Part shown: piece after piece, positions 47,202 through 56,377 of the stretch
Layout: the number at the start of each line of letters is the position of its first letter
How positions within the stretch are numbered: position 1 is the first letter of the stretch
Assembly (NCBI RefSeq): GCF_000092065.1
Contig: NC_009359.1
Coordinates: forward strand, 434,001-498,000
Source of the DNA: Ostreococcus lucimarinus CCE9901
Lineage: Eukaryota; Chlorophyta; Mamiellophyceae; Mamiellales; Bathycoccaceae
Length of the DNA stretch: 64,000 nt
Reading direction: 5' to 3'
The notes under the pieces: generated by a model
Database searches by the model: none
The model's input: the letters and a program-made list of their open reading frames with translations, nothing else
Told to the model about the DNA's origin: nothing
Position numbers and translations under genes: made by a program

Positions 47202-48197
47202 ATGATCGCCCGAACCGTCGTCGTCGCCGCCGCGCTCGCGCTCGCGGCGTGCCCGACCCCGATCGTCGCCGTCAAGTTTGGCGAGGATTTCACCGACACG
47301 CTGAAAAAGAAACCGGAACCGCTGAAGGGACCGACGTACGCGCGCGATTTCGACGGCACGCAGATATTCGCGGATGATTTGTCGACCATGTACATGCACG
47401 GATTGACGTGCGGGGCGTGCATGGCGGTGCTGAACGAGACGAAGACGCTGTACGATCGCACGGAGGAGACAAAATTTCATCACCCGGACGACGTCACGGG
47501 AGGTTTGATGTACGATTACATGCACGAAGCGACGGAACCCGAGGAATTCTGCGATGGGAACGTGCTGGGGGAGAAGTATGGGTTGAATAATATCACTGGA
47601 CACGTGGCGGCGGCGGCGTGGTTGCGGTTGCGGGCGGTGAGCCAGTTGCGCTTGCACGGTCAATACGAAGGCACGGAGATGGGCAAGCGAGCGATGATGT
47701 CTTTGAATGAGTACCGATGGGCGATTGATCTTGGATTGTTGGGATATGATTTGTTCTCTTTGCTCGAGGAGGACGAGGAGCGATTCGATCCGATCAAGCT
47801 CGCGGAGGAAAACGCGGTCGAGGTCGACGAAGACGACGAAAAGTATGACCAAAAAGTTGATACTCGGGAATTCATCGTCCGTTCGCTCAAGACGCATCCT
47901 TATCGCATCCCAAGACAGAAGATGAAGCTCGAGCAAGTGTGTTACGACATCGTCAAGAGTCGACCTTACATTCAAGCGCTGCTCCACCAGAAATTGCGCC
48001 GCGATCGCCACTACGAGATTTGCCACGCGCTGAAAAAGTGTGTCTGGAAAACACCACAAGAAGTGCGAATCATCGAGCAAGCCCGCGAGGAAGCGCTCGA
48101 AGCTTACATGGAAGCACTCTTAGAAGAAGGTGAAGACCTGTTCGACGACGAAGGAGAAGGAAAAGAGAATGAAGACGAGGAAGGAAAGGAATTATAA
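47202..48197 (+). CDS. ER-lumenal canopy/saposin-like protein
   Basis: 331 residues from the ATG at 47202. It starts with a signal peptide (ARTVVVAAALALAACPTPIVA). Six cysteines have a saposin/canopy-like spacing: GLTCGACMAV, EEFCDGN, EQVCYDIV, YEICHALKKCVW. Between them lies a long acidic/helical insertion (LLEEDEERFDPIKLAEENAVEVDEDDEKYD). The C terminus is very acidic and ends GKEL, a weak KDEL-like tail. Canopy proteins are ER chaperone-like factors for membrane receptors. I infer that relation from cysteine pattern and ER features only. An in-frame GTG seven codons upstream is ignored. Confidence 0.6.
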   Translation: MIARTVVVAAALALAACPTPIVAVKFGEDFTDTLKKKPEPLKGPTYARDFDGTQIFADDLSTMYMHGLTCGACMAVLNETKTLYDRTEETKFHHPDDVTGGLMYDYMHEATEPEEFCDGNVLGEKYGLNNITGHVAAAAWLRLRAVSQLRLHGQYEGTEMGKRAMMSLNEYRWAIDLGLLGYDLFSLLEEDEERFDPIKLAEENAVEVDEDDEKYDQKVDTREFIVRSLKTHPYRIPRQKMKLEQVCYDIVKSRPYIQALLHQKLRRDRHYEICHALKKCVWKTPQEVRIIEQAREEALEAYMEALLEEGEDLFDDEGEGKENEDEEGKEL

Positions 48198-48283
48198 AAT
48201 GCTTTGCTCATTGTTTCAATCGGTACTGTATCAGCGTTGATGTGCGCATGTTTGTAACACCATCCGAAATTTGCCGCGATCGC

Positions 48284-50251
48284 CTACCTGTCTCTAAGAT
48301 ACCGCCAATAATGGTTCGTGTACTTGTGAATGTTGAGCACGACGCGATTTTTATTGGCGTACACCCTGTACGAACAGCGATCAACGATGACGTTCTTGTA
48401 GAGCTTGCGGATGAAGAAGCGATAAGCATTTTGTTTACCAAGCGCCCACATCTCTAACGCTCGATCTTGAAAGCACACGTAAACATCGCGCGCAAGAATG
48501 GCCTCGGGAATTTTCAAACGAATCTCCGCCCTCATATCTTCTTCGTACATTTCGTAATTGTCCAACTCGACGCGCTCCATCGCGGCGCCAGCGATCAAGC
48601 TTTCAATATCAATCAAACCTTTGTCCGCGAGCTCAGGTGGGAGCTTTTTGAAGCGATCGAACGTTTCACCTCTATCCGGCGTTCGCTGTGCTTCACTGCT
48701 CGTTTCGGCGACTTGATACGGGTTCTTATTGCGCAATATCGCCGTCTCGTGTTTCTTCATTGCGTCGACGACTTGCTTCGCCGCCATTCGATGCCCCACG
48801 GGGAGGTCTGCCCCGGGACCTATGGTTAGCGAGGCGTACGCACCCAACACGTACATCGACGTTCCTGGCCATCGACAGCCTCCACCTCCGCCTGCAGCCG
48901 CGGTTTGTCCTTTGTCGTGCGCACATTCAATTTTTTCCTCCGCGAGCGCAGGGAAGCCTCGAGCGATTTCTACGGACGTTGTCTCCACGAGCGTGCGGAG
49001 CGCTGGATCTTTCGCCAGGTCCACGAATTCACCACACGCTAGCCATATCTCATCGTGTGTAGATGTGACTTCTTTTTCGAAAATGGCGAGCGCTGAACTA
49101 TCGGGCTCGATTCCTTCGTCGCGATACCTTCTGTACATCGCCGACTCGAACTCCACTTTGGCTTCATCCGTAGGCGCCGATCGAACGCGCCATTTCTTTT
49201 CTCTGTCGCTCCACACGGCGCCATTCAACACGCGTTGCTCCAGAACTCGAATATTATCAGTCTTTAAGGCTGCATCTCGCAAACGACGGTGCGTGTGCTC
49301 GTTCACGCTCGCCTTCGACTTGAAGGACTCGAGCTTGTTGGCGCGAATTTGCGCGTCGGCGCACGCGTGAAATTCGTACAGTCCTTTATTCCCAAAATAC
49401 TTCACGTCGCATTCAAACTCACTCACGGTGATTTTCCTTCGGCACATCAGCGTCACTACCTTGGCGCCGCGCGTCTGCGCAGCGAGCGCGAGCGTCGCCG
49501 CCGTCGTTCCTCCGCCGACGACCAAGATGCACTTTCCTCGCGCGCAATCAGTGGCGCTCATATCCACGTCGGCTGCGTTCATGATTCCACAATCGATGCT
49601 TTGGCGGTCGTAAGACGCGTTGTACTTTGCGTACGACGCTTTCGCTTCCAGGACCCAGGACGGAACTAGCGGAAGGGAAAACTTCGGCGTCCACACGCAT
49701 CGCGCGGCGAGAAACGTCTTTCCGGTGTCGAGCGTCAATAAAATCGCGCCGCACCGCATCATAGCCACCGCATCACGCTCGTCCTGGCCCACGCCAGCAG
49801 CGCCTTCGCTCTCGTCAATTGCTTTGAACGCGTCACGAACCTCTTCCGACGTCTCGTCGCACCACCGCACGTCCACGACGGTGCCTCGCTCCACGCGCAC
49901 GCCACCGAATCGCTCCGCCACCGTCTTCGCGCAGTACTCCGCGAACACCCTCACACTCGGCACTCCCGCGAACCCACTACCCGTCCGCACCACATCGCGT
50001 TTCTTCCCCAACGTCTCTATGTACCGCTCGAGTCCACATGCGTTCTCAAACGGCACTTGCGTCGTCGTCGATCTCAAGTGCGTCGCCCCCAGCCTGAGTT
50101 GCGTCCTCGCGAACGAGTACAACCACGCCCCCGACGGGTCGATCACCACCGCTCGTTCGGCGCGACCTCTGCTCAGCCTCGACAAGACGCTCAAACACGC
50201 GCGTCCACTGCCGACGATCGCGAGCTCGCACCGCTCGCACGCCGTCGCCAT
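48284..50251 (-). CDS. FAD/NAD(P)-binding oxidoreductase fused to a C-terminal CS domain
   Basis: 655 residues. The N-terminal ~460 residues form a flavoprotein. They have a first dinucleotide motif LAIVGSGRACLSVLSRLSRG, a YSFARTQLRLGATHLRSTTTQVPF segment like the FAD/substrate region of lysine/ornithine N-monooxygenase-type proteins, and a second Rossmann motif CILVVGGGTTAATLALAAQTRGAKV for NAD(P)H. GTSMYVLGAYASLTIGPGADLPVGHRMAAKQV follows as the closing FAD loop. The last ~95 residues form a CS domain: DMRAEIRLKIPEAILARDVYVCFQDRALEMW, YRFFIRKLYKNVIVDRCSYRVYANKNRVVLNIHKYTNHYWRYL. This most resembles the CacyBP/SIP type and could be a co-chaperone or ubiquitin-ligase docking module. The substrate is unknown. 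The frame is open upstream, but the first credible ATG is 50251. Confidence 0.78.
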   Translation of the reverse strand: MATACERCELAIVGSGRACLSVLSRLSRGRAERAVVIDPSGAWLYSFARTQLRLGATHLRSTTTQVPFENACGLERYIETLGKKRDVVRTGSGFAGVPSVRVFAEYCAKTVAERFGGVRVERGTVVDVRWCDETSEEVRDAFKAIDESEGAAGVGQDERDAVAMMRCGAILLTLDTGKTFLAARCVWTPKFSLPLVPSWVLEAKASYAKYNASYDRQSIDCGIMNAADVDMSATDCARGKCILVVGGGTTAATLALAAQTRGAKVVTLMCRRKITVSEFECDVKYFGNKGLYEFHACADAQIRANKLESFKSKASVNEHTHRRLRDAALKTDNIRVLEQRVLNGAVWSDREKKWRVRSAPTDEAKVEFESAMYRRYRDEGIEPDSSALAIFEKEVTSTHDEIWLACGEFVDLAKDPALRTLVETTSVEIARGFPALAEEKIECAHDKGQTAAAGGGGGCRWPGTSMYVLGAYASLTIGPGADLPVGHRMAAKQVVDAMKKHETAILRNKNPYQVAETSSEAQRTPDRGETFDRFKKLPPELADKGLIDIESLIAGAAMERVELDNYEMYEEDMRAEIRLKIPEAILARDVYVCFQDRALEMWALGKQNAYRFFIRKLYKNVIVDRCSYRVYANKNRVVLNIHKYTNHYWRYLRDR

Positions 50252-50739
50252 GGCGAAAACGCCCGCCCCGTCCCGTCGAACCCCACGAAACCACCTCCTT
50301 CGCGATCGTTCGCGGTCGCGCGCGCCCGACCGCGCGTTCACACGACGTCTGCGCGCGCCGCCCGACGCAGCGCGATTCCGCGCGCGATTTTCGTCGCGCG
50401 TTCGGCGCCGCGCGTGCGAACCGCGCGTCGCGCTCTGCCGCGTCGCGTCGCTTTTTTCGAGCGTTTCATCGAGCGTTTTTCTATCGAAAAAGTCAACGAG
50501 GCGTGGATGTGCGATACGCCCGACGCGACGACGCACAACGACGCGCGCGACGACGCGTAACGAACCGGCGAGGGAACGAAATAAAATAAACAGGCGCGTG
50601 GCGCGATGCGAGACGACGCGCGCGCGAGGATGGATGCGGTGCCGCGTCGAGAGTCTCGATCTCGGATGCGCTTTTTCTCGACCGACGCGAGAGCGTCGAG
50701 AGCGCCGACTGACGCGGTGATCGCGCCGCGCGCAGACGA
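50252..50739. promoter_or_regulatory. divergent promoter region, FAD-CS gene / La gene
   Basis: 488 bases separate the divergent ATGs. The left part is an Arg-codon-rich extension of the FAD-CS frame without an ATG. Near 50575-50595 is an A-rich patch (gaacgaaataaaataaac), rare in this GC-rich DNA and a possible core promoter element. No other gene is seen. Confidence 0.4.
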
Positions 50740-51807
50740 ATGATGGTCGGGATGCGATTCGGTTCGACGGAGTTTCGACAAAAGTACGACTTCGTCGCGC
50801 AGTTGACGCCCGAGGACGGGGCGAAGATTTGCCGCCAGGTGAGCTTTTATTTCAGCGACTCCAACATCGGGCGAGACGACTATCTGCTTCGCGAAGTGGT
50901 CAAATCAAAGCGCGAGGGACACGATGGAGCGGTGGAATTGGCGACGATCGCGCGGTTTCAGAAGATGCGAGAGTTGCTTGCGCCGTATGGTGGGTACGAC
51001 AATTTCTCGGCGATGATGCCAAAGGTGGCCGAAGCGCTCTCGCAGTCAGACATCGTGGAGGCGTGCGAAAACGGAACGCGGGTGAAGAGAAAATCTTTGA
51101 CGATCGATGGGAAGGAGCCCGATTTTTCTACGGATGAAGGCATGCTTCAATACCGTCAAGCGATGATGGTTGAGCTCGATAAGCGATACGTTTTTGCGAG
51201 CCCGTTCTCGAGGCACGCGACGATGGATTCGATCCGAGCCTTCTTCGACGGCGTCGGCCAAGTCAAATCGATTCGCCTGCGACGACACACGGCTAGTAAA
51301 GATTTCCGTGGAAGCGTTTTCGTCGAGTTCGCGACGGAGGAAGAGGCGAGACACGTCGCCGCGCGCACTGATTTGGTGCACGAGGGCGCGAAAATTGAGC
51401 TCGCGATGAAGTCTGATTACCTCGAGAAGAAGAAGGCGGAGTCGCTCTTACAAAAGGAGAAGCGCCGGCAAGAAGCCATAGCGCGGGGCCAGGATCCGGA
51501 GAATATCCCGCCCGAACCCGAACCTGTTTACGTGGGCAAAGTTCCTGAAGGCTTCGTTCCCGGCCGAGGCGGCGGACGAGGCGGCGGACGAGGCGGTGGA
51601 CGAGGCGGCGGACGAGGCGGCGGACGAGGCGGCGGACGAGGCGGCGGACGAGGCGGCGATCGAGGTGGCGATTTCGGTCACGATGGTCCCGGTCGGGGTC
51701 CTGGATTCGGGTACGGTGGTCCGGATCGCGGTGCGCCTCGCTTCGGATTCGGCGCTCCCGGTCCCCAACGACCCGGCCCTCCACAGCGATTCGGACGCCC
51801 ATACTGA
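50740..51807 (+). CDS. La autoantigen homolog (La motif, RRM, RGG tail)
   Basis: 355 residues. The La motif (about 18-115) includes ICRQVSFYFSDSNIGRDDYLLREVV and the QYDF-like aromatic start. An RRM follows (about 145-225) with RYVFASPF as RNP2-like and GSVFVEFAT as RNP1. La proteins bind the 3' UUU-OH tails of RNA polymerase III transcripts and protect them. A charged helix leads to a Gly/Arg tail of GGRGGGRG repeats (about 275-310) and a Gly/Pro/Phe end. The RGG-rich tail replaces the second RRM of vertebrate La; it is compact like yeast Lhp1, but with a glycine tail. Two ATGs occur in tandem at the start. Confidence 0.88.
   Translation: MMVGMRFGSTEFRQKYDFVAQLTPEDGAKICRQVSFYFSDSNIGRDDYLLREVVKSKREGHDGAVELATIARFQKMRELLAPYGGYDNFSAMMPKVAEALSQSDIVEACENGTRVKRKSLTIDGKEPDFSTDEGMLQYRQAMMVELDKRYVFASPFSRHATMDSIRAFFDGVGQVKSIRLRRHTASKDFRGSVFVEFATEEEARHVAARTDLVHEGAKIELAMKSDYLEKKKAESLLQKEKRRQEAIARGQDPENIPPEPEPVYVGKVPEGFVPGRGGGRGGGRGGGRGGGRGGGRGGGRGGGRGGDRGGDFGHDGPGRGPGFGYGGPDRGAPRFGFGAPGPQRPGPPQRFGRPY
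51562..51665 (+). repeat. 10-12 bp coding tandem repeat in La (GGR GGG R)
   Basis: About eight copies of a 12-base unit close to ggcggacgaggc encode the RGG box of the La homolog. Copies differ only at third positions (ggc/ggt). Methylation of such arginines is common in the family. Confidence 0.8.
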
Positions 51808-51928
51808 ACGCGAATGAAATGACGCGAAATGTCGCTTGATGTCCGATTAATGTTTTGCCTAACGAAATGAAAGCTCATGTCTATGATATAATACCGCGCG
51901 TCGCCGCACCACCCGCCAAAAGAATCGA

Positions 51929-52281
51929 TTACTTCATTCTCAACCCGAGGCCCGACATGACCTTGGAGTATTCGTTGAAGTCTCTCTTTTTGAGGTAGTT
52001 TTGCAGGCGGCTACGCTGACCCAAGAGCTTCTTCAACCCACGCTGCGTGGCGTAATCCTTCTTGTTCTTGATCAAGTGCGCGGTGAGCCCTTCGATGCGC
52101 TTGGTGAGGAGCGCGATTTGCACCCCCGAGCTCCCGGTGTCGCTCGCCGACTTTTGGAACTCAGCCATGTCCGCCACCGCCGGGCGCGTGCGCTTATCCG
52201 CGGCGACGACTTGCAACGCGCCGCGTTGGTGCGTTTGCGCCCGTCGCGGAGCGAACGAGCTCGAGGCGTTAGCCTTGGCAG
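51929..52281 (-). CDS. organellar ribosomal protein uS15 (5' exon unresolved)
   Basis: The exon runs to 52281. The S15 core starts at the ATG at 52168: AEFQKSASDTGSSGVQIALLTKRIEGLTAHLIKNKKDYATQRGLKKLLGQRSRLQNYL, ending GLGLRMK. This is bacterial-type uS15 of the small subunit, so it acts in the chloroplast or mitochondrion. In the same frame upstream, a Ser/Ala/Arg-rich stretch (NASSSFAPRRAQTHQRGALQ) looks like the end of a transit peptide. It begins right after a CTGAC...GCGCAG acceptor. A GTGCGT donor lies at 52353, and an ATG-led Arg-rich segment (from 52485) precedes it. The phases do not match for that pair, so the first exon remains unsolved. The gene diverges from RsfS. Confidence 0.8.
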
Positions 52282-52771
52282 CTGCGCGCGAGAGTCAATT
52301 TCGGGTCAGATAAGAGGGTTCTAGGGTCAAATGTACGCCCGCGCGCGACGCACGCGCCCACGCGCGGCCGCCGTCCTCGACGCGCGTCGCGAACGACGCC
52401 GACGTATTTCCACATCCAAATCCATCGCGCGCCGTCGCGCGCGCGCCGTCGCGCGTCGCGCATCACCGCGTCGCGCGCGTCGCATCGCCGCCTCGCCACG
52501 TCGCCATCGCCGATGCGCGCGCGTTCGATCTCGTCGCGCGCGCGCGTCCCGCGCGGCGCGTCCCGCGCGACGCGACGCGACGCTCGAATTTTCTCGCCGT
52601 CGAGACGCACCGATGCGGGTCGTGGAGAGCGTGAACATCGCGCGTCGTGGTGTGCGGCGCGTCGCGTCGCGCCCGCGAGGGTCGGGCGGCAGTCTCGAAA
52701 TGTGAGTCACCACACGGAACACAAAGAGCGCCGAAAAGCGTCCCGCCGCCGCCACTCTTCGACGCGTCGCC
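52282..52771. promoter_or_regulatory. uS15 first intron/5' exon and shared promoter with RsfS
   Basis: 490 bases. It holds the acceptor side of the uS15 intron (CTGAC near 52305-52309 on the minus strand) and a candidate GTGCGT donor at 52353. A candidate Arg-rich first exon starts at 52485. The promoter of the rightward RsfS gene must lie in the remainder. Long alternating CGCG words dominate. No tRNA or other gene is seen. Confidence 0.4.
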
Positions 52772-53362
52772 ATGCGCGCGTCGTCGCGCGCGCCCGCGAC
52801 GCGTTGTCGCGCGCCGACGCGCCTCGTGACGACGCGACGCGCGACGCGCGCGCGCGACGACCGCCGCGCGACGACGCGACGCGCGACGACGACCGCGGAC
52901 GCGGACGAAGAAACCCAAGACGCGCAGGCTCGAAAGATGGCGATCGAATTCGCCGTCATCGCCGACGACACGCGCGCGGTCGAGGTGCAGGTGCTGTCGG
53001 TGGCGAAGAGCGTGTTCTACGCGCGATACGTCGTGCTGGCGACGGCGTTCAATCGACCGCAGATGAACGCGTGCTGCGCGAAGATGCGAGAACTGGCGAA
53101 CGAGGCGTACGGGTTGACGGTGCCGAAGAGCGCGGCGCAGGTGGGGGATTGGGCGTGTTTGGACTGCGCGGACGTCGTCGTGCACGTGTTTTCGCCGAAT
53201 TCGCGAACGCATTACGATTTGGACGGGTTGTATAAGGGCGCGGAGCGCGTTGAGTTGCCGTTCGTGACGGAGACGCGAGGGGGGAGCGAGACGGAGGACG
53301 AATTCGAGCCGTACGACGAAGAAGAAGACGAAGAAGACGACGAATTCGAAGTCTTCGAGTGA
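52772..53362 (+). CDS. ribosomal silencing factor RsfS / Iojap, organellar
   Basis: 196 residues. After an Arg/Ala/Thr-rich leader of about 45 residues comes the RsfS/DUF143 domain (about 52-165): MAIEFAVIADDTRAVEVQVLSVAKSVFYARYVVLATAFNRPQMNACC, then GDWACLDCADVVVHVFSPNSRTHYDLDGLYKGAERVELPF. The W-x-x-x-D-x-x-D-V-V-V-H-V-F block is diagnostic. RsfS binds uL14 of the large subunit and blocks subunit joining or assists assembly; maize Iojap is the plastid member. The leader supports plastid or mitochondrial import. The C-terminal 30 residues are almost all Asp/Glu. The start is the first ATG of the frame. Confidence 0.92.
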   Translation: MRASSRAPATRCRAPTRLVTTRRATRARDDRRATTRRATTTADADEETQDAQARKMAIEFAVIADDTRAVEVQVLSVAKSVFYARYVVLATAFNRPQMNACCAKMRELANEAYGLTVPKSAAQVGDWACLDCADVVVHVFSPNSRTHYDLDGLYKGAERVELPFVTETRGGSETEDEFEPYDEEEDEEDDEFEVFE

Positions 53363-53522
53363 GCGTCGCACGCGATGTAGAGTAGACGTTAAGTAATATT
53401 GATTATCGCGCTTGTAAGTTCACGCGCGGTCGCGCGGGACGAGACGCGGCGCCGTCTCGCGCCGCGCGCCCGTAGACGTCGTCGCGCTCGCGCGCGCGCG
53501 CCGCACAGCGCGCCTCGCGCGT

Positions 53523-53554
<32 letters not shown>

Positions 53555-53556
53555 TC

Positions 53557-54585
53557 ATGTCGATCGACCGCGAGCGCGCCGTCGTCGCCGTCGTCGTCGC
53601 CGCGCTGTTCGCCGCGCACGCGCGCGTCGTCGGTCGCCTCAAATCTCGACTCGCCGCCGCCTCGACCGAAAAGCAGCGCTTGCAATCGATCCTGCGCGTC
53701 CGCGACGTCCCTAAGACCACGGGTATGTTCGCGCCGATCGCGCGCGCGCGCAGTGCGTTTTCTCGACGCAACGGCACGCCGCGACAGGGCGGCGCGCTCG
53801 TGCCTCGGGCGCGGTGCGAGGTAAAGATGGAGGCGCGCCTGCCGCGACACCTGCTGGAAGGCTTGGACGAGTACACGCACTGCTGGGTGATTTACGTGTT
53901 CCACGCGAACACGAATTTAGCGGGGACGAAGACGGGGGGTGCGGCGAAGGGAAAGGTGGCGGTGCCTCGATTGGACGGAAAGCGCGTCGGGGCGCTGGCG
54001 ACGAGGACGCCGCACAGGCCGATTCCAGTCGGGCTGTCCGTCGGGACGGTGGAGAGCGTCGACGCCGAGCGAGGAGTGGTAGTGATAGGAGGGATTGATT
54101 TAGTAGATGGAACGCCGATTTTGGATATAAAGCCGTATGTGCCGTTTTGTGACTCGATCGCGAGCGCGAAGGCGCCGGATTGGGTCGGGAAGGAAGCGGT
54201 CGGGAAGGATGAACCGTTGAAAATTATTCGAGTCGACGTCGCGGAACGCGCCGAGGCGCCGTTGGCGAGTTCATACGCTCGAAGCGCGGCGGCGAAGACG
54301 CTGTATCCCGATGTCAGCGCGTTTGTTGAATTCTGCAAAGAAGTGTTGACGTACGACATTCGTTCCATTCGCGAACGCAACGCAGACGTGGACAAGCGAA
54401 AGTTTGACACGTACAGGGTGATTTTGTGCGACGTGGAGATCGAGTACACCATTAGCGAGGAACGCAAAGTCGAAATTACTGGCGCCAAAGCGGTCCCTAG
54501 AGAGATTTTTGATGATTGGGAGCGCGCGAAAGTCGAGCAGCAGGCTCGTGAGGCGTTGGGAGAGCATCCAAAGCCGAAGCATTAG
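53557..54585 (+). CDS. TRMO: tRNA (adenine37-N6)-methyltransferase TrmO-like
   Basis: 342 residues. The TrmO/UPF0066 (YaeB) domain spans about 50-210. It has the SAM-binding beta-barrel signature GALATRTPHRPIPVGLSVGTVESV and the LVDGTPILDIKPYVPFCDS block, both highly conserved. TrmO methylates t6A37 to m6t6A in ACY-decoding tRNAs. A hydrophobic N-terminal segment (AVVAVVVAALFAAHARVVG) could be a membrane anchor or part of a signal, as in the human TRMO region with a leader helix. The C-terminal ~120 residues (VEFCKEVLTYDIRS, FDTYRVILCDVEIEYTI) match the accessory domain of the longer eukaryotic forms. It converges with PDC-E2, 38 bases apart. Confidence 0.9.
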   Translation: MSIDRERAVVAVVVAALFAAHARVVGRLKSRLAAASTEKQRLQSILRVRDVPKTTGMFAPIARARSAFSRRNGTPRQGGALVPRARCEVKMEARLPRHLLEGLDEYTHCWVIYVFHANTNLAGTKTGGAAKGKVAVPRLDGKRVGALATRTPHRPIPVGLSVGTVESVDAERGVVVIGGIDLVDGTPILDIKPYVPFCDSIASAKAPDWVGKEAVGKDEPLKIIRVDVAERAEAPLASSYARSAAAKTLYPDVSAFVEFCKEVLTYDIRSIRERNADVDKRKFDTYRVILCDVEIEYTISEERKVEITGAKAVPREIFDDWERAKVEQQAREALGEHPKPKH

Positions 54586-54623
54586 CGAGATAGTCATAGC
54601 AGGGCGATTCTTTGTGACAATTT

Positions 54624-56111
54624 CTAGAGTAACATCGTCATCGGATCTTCTAAATAACACTTGAAGGATTGAAGCCACTGCGCCCCCACGGCTCCATCCA
54701 CGACGCGATGATCGCAGCTCAAAGTCGCGCTCATTACCAAGACTTCCTCGTAGCCGCCCTCTGCGTTCTTGACGACTTCCTTTCTAGCTCCGCCGACGGC
54801 GAGGATCGCCGCTTGCGGCGGGTTTACGATCGCAGCGAAGTTCTTCACGCCGAACATGCCGAGGTTGCTAATGGTAAACGTGCCTCCAGTCATGTCCTGG
54901 GGCGTGAGAGAGCCGCTGCGCGCGCGGCCGGCGAGCGACTTGACTTCGGCGCTGATAGACTTCAACCCCAGGCAGCACGCAGATCGCACGATGGGCACCA
55001 TCAGCCCGCGCTCGGTCTGCACCGCTACAGAAATATCAGCTTTTTTGTACTTGCGAATCTTATCGCCCAACCAGCTGGCGTTCACGTCCGGCACCGCGAG
55101 CAACGCCTTGGCGCTCGCCTTGACGATGAAATCGTTCACGCTAATCTTCGCCCCTTCCGCAGCCTTATCATCAGCGAGCTGCTTGTTCAACGTTTCACGA
55201 ATCCCCATCATGTTATCCAAGCGCACGTCTACGGTGAGATAGAAATGCGGCAGTTGCTGCTTGCTTTCCGTCAAGCGCTCCGCGGTGACGCGCTTGATGG
55301 CGCTCACGCTCACGTCTTCGAAATCCGGGAAAAACTTGGACAACGGATGTTCCGCCACAACCGTGTGCGTCACCGCCTCACTCGCGCTCGACGCGCGCGC
55401 CGTGAGCACGTCCTCGGCGATCACGCGCCCGTTCGGCCCACTCCCGCTCACGGTCTCCAATCGCACGCCTCGTTCCTCGGCCAACCGTCTCGCCAGCGGC
55501 GACGCGAACACCCGTTCCCCGCTCGCGCGCGCGCTCATCCGCGCCGTCGCGCGCGTCGACGCCCTCACCACCGGCATCGTCACCGCCGTCTCCACCGCGC
55601 TCTTCGCCGGTTCCGTCGTCACCGTCTCCGTCGCTTTATAATCCTTAAACGCCGCCACCGCGCTCGCCTCCTCGCACATCACGCACACCGGCGTCCCCAC
55701 CTCCACGTCCGTCGCTCCCTCGGGCACCAGGATCGCCGCCAGGTACCCATCATCCGTCGCTTCCATCGCCATCGTCGCCTTATCCGTCTCCACGTCCGCG
55801 ATCGCGTCGCCGGCTTTGATTTCATCGCCGATCGCGCGATGCCACCGCGCGATCCCACCGCGCTCCATCGTCGGCGACAGCGCCGGCATCGGCAGCACGA
55901 CGTGCTCGGGGAGCGTCGACGACGACGACGCGAATCGCGCGCGCGCGGACGCGTCGAGCGCGGCGCGCGCGGCGCGCGCGCGCGAGGACGCGTCGACGGT
56001 CGCGCGCGCGAACGTCGAGGCGCGCGCGCGCGACGACGACGACGACGACGACGACGCCGGCGCGGGCGCGCGCGCGGCGGCGACGACGGCGCGAGCGAGC
56101 GCGCGACGCAT
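54624..56111 (-). CDS. pyruvate dehydrogenase complex E2 (dihydrolipoamide acetyltransferase), mitochondrial
   Basis: 495 residues. One lipoyl domain follows the mitochondrial leader (Arg/Ala/Ser-rich, about 1-65): VVLPMPALSPTMERGGIARWHRAIGDEIKAGDAIADVETDKATMAME, with the lipoyl Lys in ETDKATM. The E3/E1-binding domain is FASPLARRLAEERGVRLETVSGSGPNGRVIAEDV (about 207-243). The catalytic acyltransferase domain (about 270-495) has GGTFTISNLGMFGVKNFAAIVNPPQAAILAVG and the active-site SCDHRVVDGAVGAQWL. The C-terminal PMTMLL is the E2p tail. Lipoate-dependent acetyl transfer to CoA completes pyruvate oxidation. One lipoyl domain, not two or three, is present. The plastid E2 is less likely, since the PMTMLL tail is typical of mitochondrial E2p. 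Confidence 0.95.
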   Translation of the reverse strand: MRRALARAVVAAARAPAPASSSSSSSSRARASTFARATVDASSRARAARAALDASARARFASSSSTLPEHVVLPMPALSPTMERGGIARWHRAIGDEIKAGDAIADVETDKATMAMEATDDGYLAAILVPEGATDVEVGTPVCVMCEEASAVAAFKDYKATETVTTEPAKSAVETAVTMPVVRASTRATARMSARASGERVFASPLARRLAEERGVRLETVSGSGPNGRVIAEDVLTARASSASEAVTHTVVAEHPLSKFFPDFEDVSVSAIKRVTAERLTESKQQLPHFYLTVDVRLDNMMGIRETLNKQLADDKAAEGAKISVNDFIVKASAKALLAVPDVNASWLGDKIRKYKKADISVAVQTERGLMVPIVRSACCLGLKSISAEVKSLAGRARSGSLTPQDMTGGTFTISNLGMFGVKNFAAIVNPPQAAILAVGGARKEVVKNAEGGYEEVLVMSATLSCDHRVVDGAVGAQWLQSFKCYLEDPMTMLL

Positions 56112-56377
56112 CGCGCGCGCGTCGCGGCGAGCGTCGCTCGGGCGACGCGCGAGGACGTGTGCGGACGACGCGTCGGGCGCGCGTCGCGTCGAGGGCTACT
56201 CCCGGGTGTTTCGGGCGCGCGCGTCGTCGCGCGCCGCGCGTCCGACGGCGCGGCGCGATGATCGATCGAATCTGCGCGAGGAATACGCATCGCTAACTAC
56301 GCTAGAGCTAATCTACGGTCGTCGCGAACGCGCGCGCGTCGCGCGACGATTCGGCGGCGGCGCGCGCCGCGAGCGCG

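Noticed and set aside
48284-50536. 750-codon version of the FAD-CS protein
   Set aside because: The extra N-terminal ~95 codons begin at a GTG and are an Arg-rich low-complexity stretch. The flavin motif starts right after the ATG at 50251.
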